Below are positions 25,135 through 32,239 of a DNA stretch of 36,134 nt, piece after piece (position 1 is the first letter of the stretch; each line of letters starts with the position of its first letter). The stretch comes from Rubrivivax sp. (GTDB lineage: Bacteria; Pseudomonadota; Gammaproteobacteria; Burkholderiales; Burkholderiaceae_C). A program made the translations under genes and the position numbers. The stretch is from positions 1 through 36,134 of the forward strand of contig JAHCKS010000049.1 in NCBI GenBank assembly GCA_026125665.1. Reading direction: 5' to 3'. Below the pieces are notes generated by a model. That model did no database searches and had not been told where the DNA came from. It saw only the letters and a list, made by a program, of their open reading frames with translations.

Positions 25135-25668
25135 TCAGTCGTGCCAGGCGCGCCGTTGCCCCGGGCTCGCGCCTTCGGGCAGGCGCAGGCGGTCGTCGTC
25201 GAAGTCGCCCCGTTCGGCGCCGGCATGGCAGGCGGCGCAGTTGGCGGCGCTCTTCACCCCCGGCAGCCGCCACGTGGCGGGCTCGACGCGCCGGTGCTCG
25301 CGCAGGAACCAGGCCGAACGCGTGATGCGGTCTTCCGGCGGTGCCTCGCGCGCGCGTCGCGTGCTGCCGGCGTGGGCCAGCAGCCAGGCTTCGATGCGGC
25401 GGGCCAGCGCCTCGTCGATCGTGGCGTCGGTGCCGTAGTGCCGCTCGAGCCCGGCCATGACGCGCCGCGACGACTCGCGCGGCAGCAAGCCGGGCGGGAA
25501 GGCGACGTGGCACGAAGCGCACTCCTGGCGGACCTCCGCCGGCAGATCGGCGGGCATGCGTTCGCGCTCGCCGGCGCCGGCCGGGCCGAGGGCGAGCAGG
25601 CCCGCGGCAGCGGCCGCCGCCAGCACCAGGCCAGGTCTTCCTGCTCGAGCGAGGCGGCGCCGCGTCAT
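25135..25668 (-). CDS. Diheme cytochrome c (DHC family)
   Basis: This exported 177-residue protein has a signal peptide (1-33) and two c-heme sites, CASCH (50-54) in ECASCHVAFPPGLLPRESS and CAACH (144-148). The first block, with the Pro-rich PPGLLP after the heme site, is the DHC family signature known from Rhodobacter sphaeroides and methylotrophs. DHC is the electron donor to SHP in those organisms. Its ATG overlaps the SHP stop (ATGA, 4 nt), and the b561-like gene follows 30 bp later, matching the known shp-dhc-cyt b order. An open frame running far upstream covers the SHP gene in another frame and is not real. Confidence 0.9.
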   Translation of the reverse strand: MTRRRLARAGRPGLVLAAAAAAGLLALGPAGAGERERMPADLPAEVRQECASCHVAFPPGLLPRESSRRVMAGLERHYGTDATIDEALARRIEAWLLAHAGSTRRAREAPPEDRITRSAWFLREHRRVEPATWRLPGVKSAANCAACHAGAERGDFDDDRLRLPEGASPGQRRAWHD

Positions 25669-26087
25669 CGCGCAGCTCCGCGCAGCGTCAGCAGCCAGGC
25701 CAGCACGTCGGCCTTCTCGGCCGGCGAACACTCGCGCGCGAGCACGTCGTTGCAGTTGCGGCGCAGCCACTTGTCGACGCGGACCGGGTCGGTGAAGGCC
25801 TGGGGATTGGCCGCCGGTGCCAGCGGGTCGAGGCGCTTGCCGGTGCTCGCGTGTCTGCCCGTCGCCGTGGGCGGGTTGCCGTGGCACGAGGCGCACGACC
25901 ACTCGCCGCCATGCCGCGTGGTGAAGAACGACCGGCCACGCTCGGCGTCGCCCGGGGCACCGGCCTGGCGGCTGAAGCGGTCGAGCTGTTGCGCGGGCGA
26001 GGTTCCGGCGGCCAGTACCGGGTGGGCCGCGGCCGCGGCGGCGAGCAGGGCGATGCGCATCGGGCGCAGCAGGGGAGGGGCGGTCAT
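25665..26087 (-). CDS. SHP-type monoheme cytochrome c (DUF1924 family)
   Basis: This protein of 140 residues has a signal peptide ending near residue 27 (HPVLAAG) and one heme site CASCH (65-69). Near the end it has RRNCNDVLARECSPAEKADV, with Asn111/Asn113 and two cysteines (112, 120). In Rhodobacter sphaeroides SHP an asparagine is the sixth heme ligand and a nearby disulfide shapes the site. That Asn leaves on reduction so that O2 or NO can bind. The same arrangement seems to be present here. Its role could be oxygen or NO handling in the periplasm, with electrons from DHC. GAGGA precedes ATG 26087. It is first in the operon and divergent from the PepSY/two-component genes. Confidence 0.88.
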   Translation of the reverse strand: MTAPPLLRPMRIALLAAAAAAHPVLAAGTSPAQQLDRFSRQAGAPGDAERGRSFFTTRHGGEWSCASCHGNPPTATGRHASTGKRLDPLAPAANPQAFTDPVRVDKWLRRNCNDVLARECSPAEKADVLAWLLTLRGAAR

Positions 26088-26150
26088 CGGATGTCCTCGT
26101 CTCGGGCTGCCGGCAAGGCAGCACCGGCCAAGGCATTCTTCGGCGCGGTG

Positions 26151-26190
26151 CTTGAACCTCGCCTGAAGGCGGCGTTCATGCCGCGTTCAG
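26151..26190. promoter_or_regulatory. Two opposed pairs of hexamer direct repeats (candidate response-regulator boxes)
   Basis: CTTGAA-N5-CCTGAA (26151-26167) reads toward the SHP side as TTCAGG-N5-TTCAAG. GTTCAT-N5-GTTCAG (26174-26190) reads toward the PepSY side. Both pairs have the 11-bp period typical of PmrA/QseB-type OmpR regulators. They sit in the 125-bp divergent interval, upstream of the regulator encoded 600 bp away. One regulator could control both the cytochrome operon and its own operon. Confidence 0.5.
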
Positions 26191-26212
26191 GTGGCGGCGC
26201 CGACAATGGGGC

Positions 26213-26767
26213 GTGGTTCGTGACGTTGCCGCCCACTGCCGGTGTGCTTCGCGCCGCGGCGCGTGGCCGGGGGCGCGTGGTCTCGCTCCATGGCTGCTCG
26301 CGGCGCTGCTCGCCGGGCCGGCGCTGCCGGCGGCACGCGCAGGCGGCAAGGGCGACCACGACCGCGCGCGGGCCGCCGTGCAGGCCGGTGAGGTGCTGGC
26401 GCTGCCGGTGCTGCTCGAGCGGCTGCAGCGCACGCACCCCGGCCGCGTGCTCGAGCTCGAGCTGGAGCACGAGGATGTCGAGCACGCCGGGCCGGCCGAA
26501 CGTGGCGGGCGGCTCGACCGCGACGGGACCCGCGAACGAGATCGAGAAGGCGTTCGCACCGCGCGCCGCTGGATCTACGAGGTCCGGCTGCTGCAGCCCG
26601 ACGGGCGGCTCGTGAAGCTGCATGTCGACGCGGCGACCGGCCAGGTGCTGAAGACCCGCGATGAGTCGCCGGGGCGCGACCGTCGCCCGTCGGGGCGCGA
26701 CGGGCAGGCCGACAAGGACCAGCGCAAGGACCCGCGCAAGGACGAACGCACGGACGGGCGCCGATGA
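26213..26767 (+). CDS. PepSY-domain exported protein
   Basis: The protein is about 184 residues. It has a signal-like segment (WLLAALLAGPALPAARAGG, near 27-45), then a PepSY fold: HDRARAAVQAGEVLALPVLL followed by an HPG turn and, later, RWIYEVRLLQPDGRLVKLHV and DAATGQVL. The last 35 residues are highly charged (Asp, Lys, Arg). PepSY domains are often found before two-component genes, where they may bind or inhibit a protease or a sensor. The GTG start at 26213 is tentative; later GTG codons are possible. The regulator gene follows after 28 bp, so it is first in a three-gene operon. The two opposed repeat pairs lie just upstream. Confidence 0.72.
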   Translation: MVRDVAAHCRCASRRGAWPGARGLAPWLLAALLAGPALPAARAGGKGDHDRARAAVQAGEVLALPVLLERLQRTHPGRVLELELEHEDVEHAGPAERGGRLDRDGTRERDREGVRTARRWIYEVRLLQPDGRLVKLHVDAATGQVLKTRDESPGRDRRPSGRDGQADKDQRKDPRKDERTDGRR

Positions 26768-26795
26768 CCCGCGGCGTTCGTGCGCACCGGCGCGG

Positions 26796-27458
26796 ATGAG
26801 GATCCTGCTCGTCGAGGACGACCCGACGCTGCGCGCCCAGCTGCGCGCCGCGCTCGCCGAGGCCGGCTACGCCGTCGACGAAGCCGCCGACGGGCGCGAG
26901 GCGCTGCACCTGGGCGAAACCGAACCCTTCGACGCGGTGGTGCTCGATCTGGGGCTCCCCGTGCTCGACGGGCTCTCGGTGCTGCGCCGCTGGCGCGAGG
27001 CCGGCCGCGCGATGCCGGTGCTGATCCTCACCGCGCGCGACACGTGGCACGAGAAGGTGGTGGGCATCGACGCCGGCGGCGACGACTACCTGGCCAAGCC
27101 GTTCCACATCGAAGAGCTGCTGGCGCGCGTGCGCGCGCTGATCCGGCGCGCGCAGGGGCTGGCTTCGCCGATGCTGGCCTGCGGCGCGGTGGCGCTGGAC
27201 ACGCGCAGCGGCCGCGTCACGGTGCACGGCCGGCCGGTGTCGCTGACGGCGCACGAGTTCCGGTTGCTCGCCTACCTGATGCACCGGCCCGGCACCGTGG
27301 TCTCGCGCACCGAGCTCACCGAGCACCTCTACGCGCAGGACCACGACCGCGACTCCAACACCATCGAGGTGTTCGTCGCGCGGCTGCGGCGCAAGCTGCC
27401 GCCCGCGGCCATCGAAACCGTGCGCGGCCTCGGCTACCGCCTGGTGGCCGTGCCGTGA
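26796..27458 (+). CDS. OmpR-family response regulator (QseB/PmrA-like)
   Basis: This 220-residue protein has a receiver domain (LLVEDDP, phospho-Asp51 in VVLDLGLP, LTARD, Lys in YLAKPF) and a winged-helix DNA-binding domain (about 128-218: LTAHEFRLLAYLMHRPGTVV, then IEVFVARLRRKL and TVRGLGYRL). The ATG at 26796 begins exactly at the receiver. It overlaps the kinase gene by 4 nt, so the two should be a cognate pair. The direct repeats at 26151-26190 have the form bound by this subgroup, so likely targets are this operon and the divergent SHP/DHC/b561 operon. Confidence 0.92.
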   Translation: MRILLVEDDPTLRAQLRAALAEAGYAVDEAADGREALHLGETEPFDAVVLDLGLPVLDGLSVLRRWREAGRAMPVLILTARDTWHEKVVGIDAGGDDYLAKPFHIEELLARVRALIRRAQGLASPMLACGAVALDTRSGRVTVHGRPVSLTAHEFRLLAYLMHRPGTVVSRTELTEHLYAQDHDRDSNTIEVFVARLRRKLPPAAIETVRGLGYRLVAVP

Positions 27459-28975
27459 ACGGGGCCGTGCTGCCCGGGCGAGCGGCATGGCGCCGTTCGC
27501 TGCGCTGGCGGCTGCTGGCGGCCACGCTCGCGGCGCTGCTGCTCGCGCTGGTGCTGGCGGGCCTCGTGCTGGCCGGGCTCTTTCGCGGGCACGTGCTGCG
27601 CCAGTCCGTGGCCCTGCTCACCACGCAGCTTGACCAGGTGACGGCGCGCCTGGAGTTCAACGCCGACGGCCGGCCCGGGCTCGATGCAGACTCGCTCAGC
27701 GACCCGCGCTGGTCGCGGCCGCAGTCGGGGCTGTACTGGCAGGTCGACCGCGCAGGCGACGACGGGCATGCCGCGCCCGAGCGCGGCGTGCTGCGATCGC
27801 GCTCGTTGTGGGACGCCGCGCTGCACCTGCCGGCCGACGCGCTGGCCGACGGCGAGGTGCACGTGCACGAGCTCGCCGGGCCGCGCGGCGAGCCGTTGCT
27901 GGTGGTCGAGCGCACGGTACGGCGTGGCGCCGAGGGTGCCGGCCGATGGCGGCTCGCCGTGGCCGCCGACCTCGGAGAGACCGAGGCGGCCGTCCGCCGC
28001 TTCAACGGCGTGCTCGCCCTGTCGCTGGCGAGCCTGCTGGTGCTGCTCGCGGCGGCGGCGTGGGCGCAGGTGTCGGTGGGGCTCGCGCCGCTGCGCGCCT
28101 TGCAGCGCTCGCTGGCCGACGTGCGCGACGGCCGTGCGCCGCGCCTGCACGAAGGCGTGCCGGCCGAGGTGCAGCCGCTCGTCGACGACTTCAACACCGT
28201 GCTCGAGCGCAACGCCGAGCTGGTGCGGCGCGCGCGCACCCAGGCCGGCGACCTGGCGCACGCGCTGAAGACGCCGCTGGCCGTGCTGCAGCAGGCCGCC
28301 GCCACGGCTGCACGCGCCGAGGACGGCGCGGCGGAGCTCGCACGGCTCGTGCACGAGCAGGCCGGCCTGGCGCAGCGGCAGGTCGAGCGGCATCTCGCGC
28401 GCGCGCGTGCCGCCGCCGCCGCGCAGGGGCTGCCCGGCGTGCGCACGGCGGTGGCGCCGGTGCTCGCCGCCCTCGTGCGCGTGATGTGCAAGGTGCACGC
28501 CGCTCGCGCGCTCGCCATCGACGTGTCGGTGGTGGACGAGCGCTGCACCTTCGCCGGCGAGGCCGAGGACCTGCACGAGATCGTCGGCAACGTGCTCGAC
28601 AACGCCTGCCGCTGGGCACGACACCGGGTACGCATCGTGGCCGGCCCGGAAGCCGGCTCCGTGCCGGCGCGCATCCGGATCGACATCGCCGACGACGGCC
28701 CGGGCATCGCCGAAGACCGGCGCGAGGCCGCGCTGGCGCGCGGGACGCGCCTGGACGAGTCGATGCCCGGCAGTGGCCTCGGGCTGTCGATCGCGCGCGA
28801 TCTCGTCGAGCTGTATGGCGGCACGCTCGTGCTGCTCGGCGAGCCGCCGGCCGGCCTCTCGGTGCGCATCCGGCTGCCGGCCGCGGCCGCGGGCTTCAGC
28901 TTCGCTTCAGGCTTGTCACCGGATCCGTCGGCCGCGCCGGCGCCGCCCGGTGCCGGGCGGCCGCCGCCCGCCTGA
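27455..28975 (+). CDS. Sensor histidine kinase (QseC/PmrB/PhoQ-type)
   Basis: This 506-residue membrane kinase has one helix at about 20-43, a periplasmic domain of roughly 140 residues, a second helix (about 186-207) and a HAMP-like linker. Its HisKA site is DLAHALKTPLAVLQQ with His269. The HATPase has an N-box (IVGNVLDNACRWA), DDGPGIA and GSGLGLSIA. The GTG at 27455 overlaps the regulator's TGA. The periplasmic part is similar in size to kinases that sense cations or oxidative signals and includes several His (His105, His124, His136, His138). A metal or redox signal is therefore possible but not shown. Confidence 0.9.
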   Translation: MNGAVLPGRAAWRRSLRWRLLAATLAALLLALVLAGLVLAGLFRGHVLRQSVALLTTQLDQVTARLEFNADGRPGLDADSLSDPRWSRPQSGLYWQVDRAGDDGHAAPERGVLRSRSLWDAALHLPADALADGEVHVHELAGPRGEPLLVVERTVRRGAEGAGRWRLAVAADLGETEAAVRRFNGVLALSLASLLVLLAAAAWAQVSVGLAPLRALQRSLADVRDGRAPRLHEGVPAEVQPLVDDFNTVLERNAELVRRARTQAGDLAHALKTPLAVLQQAAATAARAEDGAAELARLVHEQAGLAQRQVERHLARARAAAAAQGLPGVRTAVAPVLAALVRVMCKVHAARALAIDVSVVDERCTFAGEAEDLHEIVGNVLDNACRWARHRVRIVAGPEAGSVPARIRIDIADDGPGIAEDRREAALARGTRLDESMPGSGLGLSIARDLVELYGGTLVLLGEPPAGLSVRIRLPAAAAGFSFASGLSPDPSAAPAPPGAGRPPPA

Positions 28976-29102
28976 CTCTGGACCGCGCCCGCCCCTCGGC
29001 AGCGGCAGCGTTCGAGGTTCCTCGCATCGCGCGGCGCGGCGCACACATCCCCTCACGCTTGTGATGCCGCCGGCGCTTGTCCTTCAGGCGGGCCTCAGGG
29101 AC

Positions 29103-29123
29103 AAATGCGCAAATTGCGCATTT
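29103..29123. promoter_or_regulatory. 21-bp perfect palindrome immediately before the DUF6502-like gene
   Basis: AAATGCGCAA (29103-29112) and TTGCGCATTT (29114-29123) are exact inverse complements around a central A. This A/T-rich symmetrical site stands out against the GC-rich surroundings and ends 11 bp before the start codon at 29135. A repressor bound here would block transcription or translation start. The gene it precedes carries a helix-turn-helix-like segment, which suggests autoregulation of the cytochrome operon. Confidence 0.6.
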
Positions 29124-29134
29124 CGTCCTGAACC

Positions 29135-30010
29135 ATGCCCGACACCGCGAACGCCGCCGACCGCGAGGCGCTGCTGCTGCGCACCGCCGAGGAGGTGCTG
29201 CTGCCGCTGGCGCGCCTGTGCGTGGCGCAGGGGCTGCACTTCGCCAAGGCCGGCGAGCTGTTCAAGCGGGCCTACGTGCGCGCGGCTCGCGAGCGCCGGT
29301 CGGCCACCGGCGAACGATCCGCGCGCGACGTCAGCCAGGTGGCCACCGCCACGGGCCTCAGCCGCCGCGACGTCGCACGCATCGGCGACGCGCCGGCGCC
29401 GCGCGCGCTGCAGCGCACGACGCCGGCCACGCAGCTGCTGACACGCTGGCTCGCCGACCGCTCGCTGCGCCATCGCAACGGCCGCATGCGCAAGCTGCCG
29501 CGGCAGGGGCCGCCGCCGAGCTTCGAGGCGATGGCGCAGGCGGTGACGCGCCACGTGCATCCGCGCAGCCTGCTCGACGAGATGCTGCGCCTGGGCTACG
29601 TCAAGCTGGTCGACGACGGCGCCAGCGTCGTGCCGCTGCCGGTGCGCGTGGTGCCCGAGGCCGACGAGGCGCGCATGTTCGGGTTCCTCGCGGCGAACGT
29701 CGGCGACCACCTGTCGGCCGCGGTGGCGAACGTGCTGCACCGCGACCGCCGCCACCTCGAGCAGGCGATCTTCAGCAACACCCTCTCGGGCACGGCCGTC
29801 TCGGCCGCGAAGGCGCTGGTGGCGGCGCAGTGGACGCACCTGCTCGGCGCGCTGGTGCCGGCCCTCGAGGGCCTGATCGAGGAGGACCACGCGGCCGGTC
29901 GCACCGCCGACCACCGCCTGCGCGTGGGCCTCTATGCCTATCACGAGCCGCTGCCGGCACCACCCGCGGCGGCCATGGAGCCTTCCGATGGCAACGATGC
30001 AAGAACCTGA
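29135..30010 (+). CDS. DUF6502-like protein, putative regulator of the multiheme operon
   Basis: This soluble 291-residue protein without signal peptide matches my recollection of the DUF6502 family, with LHFAKAGELFKRAYVRAA (34-51). A helix-turn-helix-like segment SARDVSQVATATGLSRRDVA is at about 62-81. The C-terminal half is helical and charged. It is the first gene of a chain of overlapping genes; its end overlaps the DUF5666-type gene by 23 nt. The 21-bp palindrome at 29103-29123, directly upstream, would be a natural binding site. A DNA-binding role is inference. I know of no experimental work on the family. Confidence 0.7.
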   Translation: MPDTANAADREALLLRTAEEVLLPLARLCVAQGLHFAKAGELFKRAYVRAARERRSATGERSARDVSQVATATGLSRRDVARIGDAPAPRALQRTTPATQLLTRWLADRSLRHRNGRMRKLPRQGPPPSFEAMAQAVTRHVHPRSLLDEMLRLGYVKLVDDGASVVPLPVRVVPEADEARMFGFLAANVGDHLSAAVANVLHRDRRHLEQAIFSNTLSGTAVSAAKALVAAQWTHLLGALVPALEGLIEEDHAAGRTADHRLRVGLYAYHEPLPAPPAAAMEPSDGNDART

Positions 30011-31259
30011 TTCGCGCGACGGCGGGTACGACCGCCGCTCCACGCTGGCCGCGCGCGCGGCCTGGGCCACCGCCGCCGTGTACGCGCTCGTCGCCCTCGT
30101 GGCGATCTGGGCGCTGTCGGGCTGCGGCGGCGGGGTCGACTCCGGCGGCACCGGCGCCTCGACGGCGAGCGCGACGTTGGGCCCGGTGAGCGGCTTCGGC
30201 TCCATCGTCGTCGCCGGCATCCACCACGACGAGACCGGCGCGCAGATCGTCGACGACGACGGCCGGCCGCTCGGCGCCGAAGCGCTGAAGCTCGGCACGA
30301 TGACGAACATCGAGGGCTCCGCCGTCGTCACGAGCGGTGCGCGGCGCGAGTCGACCGCCGCGCGGGTGCGCGTGATCGAGCAGGTGGTCGGCCCGGTCGA
30401 CAGCGTCGATGCCGCGGCGGCGTCGCTCGTCGTGCTCGGCCAGCGCGTCGTGATCACGCCGACGACGGTGCTCGACGCGGCGCTCGCCGGCGGGCTGGCC
30501 GTGTTGCGCCCGGGCGAGGTGCTGGCCGTGCACGGCCAGCTCGACGTGGCGGCCGGCCGCATCGTCGGCACGCGCGTCGAGCCGCGGCCGCTGGCCACGG
30601 CCTACGTGCTGCGCGCGCCGGTCGTCTCGTACGCGCGTTCGGCCCGGCGCATCGTGCTCGGCGGCGTCGAGATCGACCTCGCCGGCCTCGCCGAGGCCGA
30701 GCTGCCGGCTTCGCTGCCGCCGGGCACGCTGGCGCGCGCGAAGCTCGCGACGCAGCCGGTGGGTGCCGGCTCCACCGCCCCCGTGTGGCGCGCGACGGCC
30801 CTGCGCGCCGCCACGCCGATGCTCGGCGACCGCGAGCAGGTCGAGATCGAGGGCCGCATCACGGCCTTCACGTCGCCGCAATCCTTCAGCGTCGACGGCG
30901 TGCCGGTGGACGCGAGCGGCGCGAGCTTCGAGGGCGGGACGGCCGGGCTCGCGGTCGGCGCCCGTGTCGAGGTCGAGGGGCGCGCCGTCGGCGGCGTGCT
31001 CGTCGCGCGCGAGGTCGAGCTGGAGTCGGACGACGGTTCCGACGGTCGCCGGTTCGAGGTGGAAGGCCGCATCAGCGCACTCGACACGACGGCACTGACC
31101 TTCGTCGTGCGCAGCGTCACCGTCAGCTATGCCGGTACCCCGCGCTTCGAGGGCGGCACGGCCGCCGACCTGGCGCTCGAGCGCAAGGTGGCGGTGAAGG
31201 GCACGCTGTCGGCCGACCGCACGCGCCTGCAGGCCGAGAGCATCCACGTCGAGCGCTGA
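29988..31259 (+). CDS. DUF5666-type repeat lipoprotein
   Basis: This protein of 423 residues has a cytoplasmic N-tail, a hydrophobic stretch and a clean lipobox ALSGC with Cys46, followed by a Gly/Ser/Thr linker. The mature part is a series of small beta modules of about 60-75 residues with the DUF5666 pattern: EIEGRITAFTSPQSFSVDGV, then ASFEGGTAGLAVGARVEVEG, repeated as EVEGRISALDTTALTFVVRS with PRFEGG. At least two clear and two or three weaker copies are seen. These look like OB-like beta-barrels. The start at 29988 has GGAG upstream; ATG 29997 is an alternative. It is likely anchored to the outer membrane and may be a scaffold for the multiheme cytochromes encoded downstream. Confidence 0.82.
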   Translation: MATMQEPDSRDGGYDRRSTLAARAAWATAAVYALVALVAIWALSGCGGGVDSGGTGASTASATLGPVSGFGSIVVAGIHHDETGAQIVDDDGRPLGAEALKLGTMTNIEGSAVVTSGARRESTAARVRVIEQVVGPVDSVDAAAASLVVLGQRVVITPTTVLDAALAGGLAVLRPGEVLAVHGQLDVAAGRIVGTRVEPRPLATAYVLRAPVVSYARSARRIVLGGVEIDLAGLAEAELPASLPPGTLARAKLATQPVGAGSTAPVWRATALRAATPMLGDREQVEIEGRITAFTSPQSFSVDGVPVDASGASFEGGTAGLAVGARVEVEGRAVGGVLVAREVELESDDGSDGRRFEVEGRISALDTTALTFVVRSVTVSYAGTPRFEGGTAADLALERKVAVKGTLSADRTRLQAESIHVER

Positions 31260-31261
31260 AC

Positions 31262-32239
31262 ATGGGCCACATGGCGGAACCGTTTGCGCCGACGGTGCTG
31301 GACGCGGCGCTGCACGGCCTGGCGCGGGCCGCGCCGGCAGACCCTGCGCCCGCCGCCATGGCGGCCCCGGAGCCGCCGCGCGCGAAGGTGCCGGCCGCGC
31401 GGCAGTGGCTGCGCGACCTGCTGCTCGTCGCCGTGCTCGGCGGCCTCGTCGCGCTGGCCTGGCAGGTCGGCGAGCGCGGCTGGGTGCGGCCGCAGGAAGA
31501 CCTCGGCTACTGGATCGGCGTGGCCGGCGGCTCGATGATGCTGGCGCTTTTCGTCTACCCGCTGCGCAAGTACGCCGGCTGGATGCGCCGCCTGGGCAAG
31601 GTCAAGGGGTGGTTCTGGTTCCACCTCGTGATGGGCGTGGCCGGGCCGTGGCTGGTGCTGGTGCACGCGGGCTTCCGCACCGGCTCGCTGAACGCCGCGG
31701 TGGCGCTGTACAGCATGGCCATCGTCGTCGTCAGCGGGGTCGTCGGCCGTTTCCTGTTCGTGCGGCTGAACAGCCGGCTGGAGGAGGCGCAGGTCGCGCT
31801 GCAGGCCGTGCGCCGGCGCGCACGGCTCGACGACGAAGGCGGCGAAGGCTCGGCCCTGCACTACGCGCCCGGGGTCGAGCAGCGCCTGCGCGACTTCGAG
31901 GCGCGCGAGCTCGAAGGCGCGCCGCGGCGCCTGCGCGACCTGCGGCAGGTGGTGCTGCTGCCCATGCAGCGGCGAGTGCTGCTGTGGCGCTGCCTGCGCG
32001 AGCTGCGCCGTCCACTGGCGGCGCGCGCGGCCGCTGGCCGCTGGGGCCGCGACGAGCTGGCGCGGCGGCGCCGGCGCGTGCACCGCCTCGTCGACGATCA
32101 CCTGGAGGCGGTGGTGCGCGTGGCGCGGCAGCAGGCCTTCGCGCGCGTGTTCGCGCTGTGGCACGTGGCGCACCTGCCGTTCATCGTCCTGCTCGTGATC
32201 AGCGCCGTGGTGCACGTGGTCGCGGTGCATGCCTACTGA
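31262..32239 (+). CDS. Membrane protein with cytochrome b-like histidines
   Basis: This 325-residue protein has hydrophobic helices at about 52-68, 82-100, 118-136, 146-167 and 297-321. Histidines lie at both ends of helix 3 (His121 and His135 in FHLVMGVAGPWLVLVHAGF) and in the last helix (His301, His304, His318, His323). They are suitably spaced to bind two b hemes across the membrane. A long charged cytoplasmic segment (about 168-295), rich in Arg and probably helical, splits the helices. It sits just before the multiheme cytochrome genes (TGATG overlap with the next). A quinol-oxidising membrane entry point is the simplest reading. Similar helices occur in the membrane parts of some ferredoxin- or cytochrome-linked reductases. 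Confidence 0.72.
   Translation: MGHMAEPFAPTVLDAALHGLARAAPADPAPAAMAAPEPPRAKVPAARQWLRDLLLVAVLGGLVALAWQVGERGWVRPQEDLGYWIGVAGGSMMLALFVYPLRKYAGWMRRLGKVKGWFWFHLVMGVAGPWLVLVHAGFRTGSLNAAVALYSMAIVVVSGVVGRFLFVRLNSRLEEAQVALQAVRRRARLDDEGGEGSALHYAPGVEQRLRDFEARELEGAPRRLRDLRQVVLLPMQRRVLLWRCLRELRRPLAARAAAGRWGRDELARRRRRVHRLVDDHLEAVVRVARQQAFARVFALWHVAHLPFIVLLVISAVVHVVAVHAY

Noticed and set aside
28976-29134. Imperfect inverted repeat GTCCTTCAGG / CCTCAGGGAC near 29079-29102 as a kinase-operon terminator
   Set aside because: The stem has a wobble pair and mismatches and no T-run; support is too weak to list as a feature.
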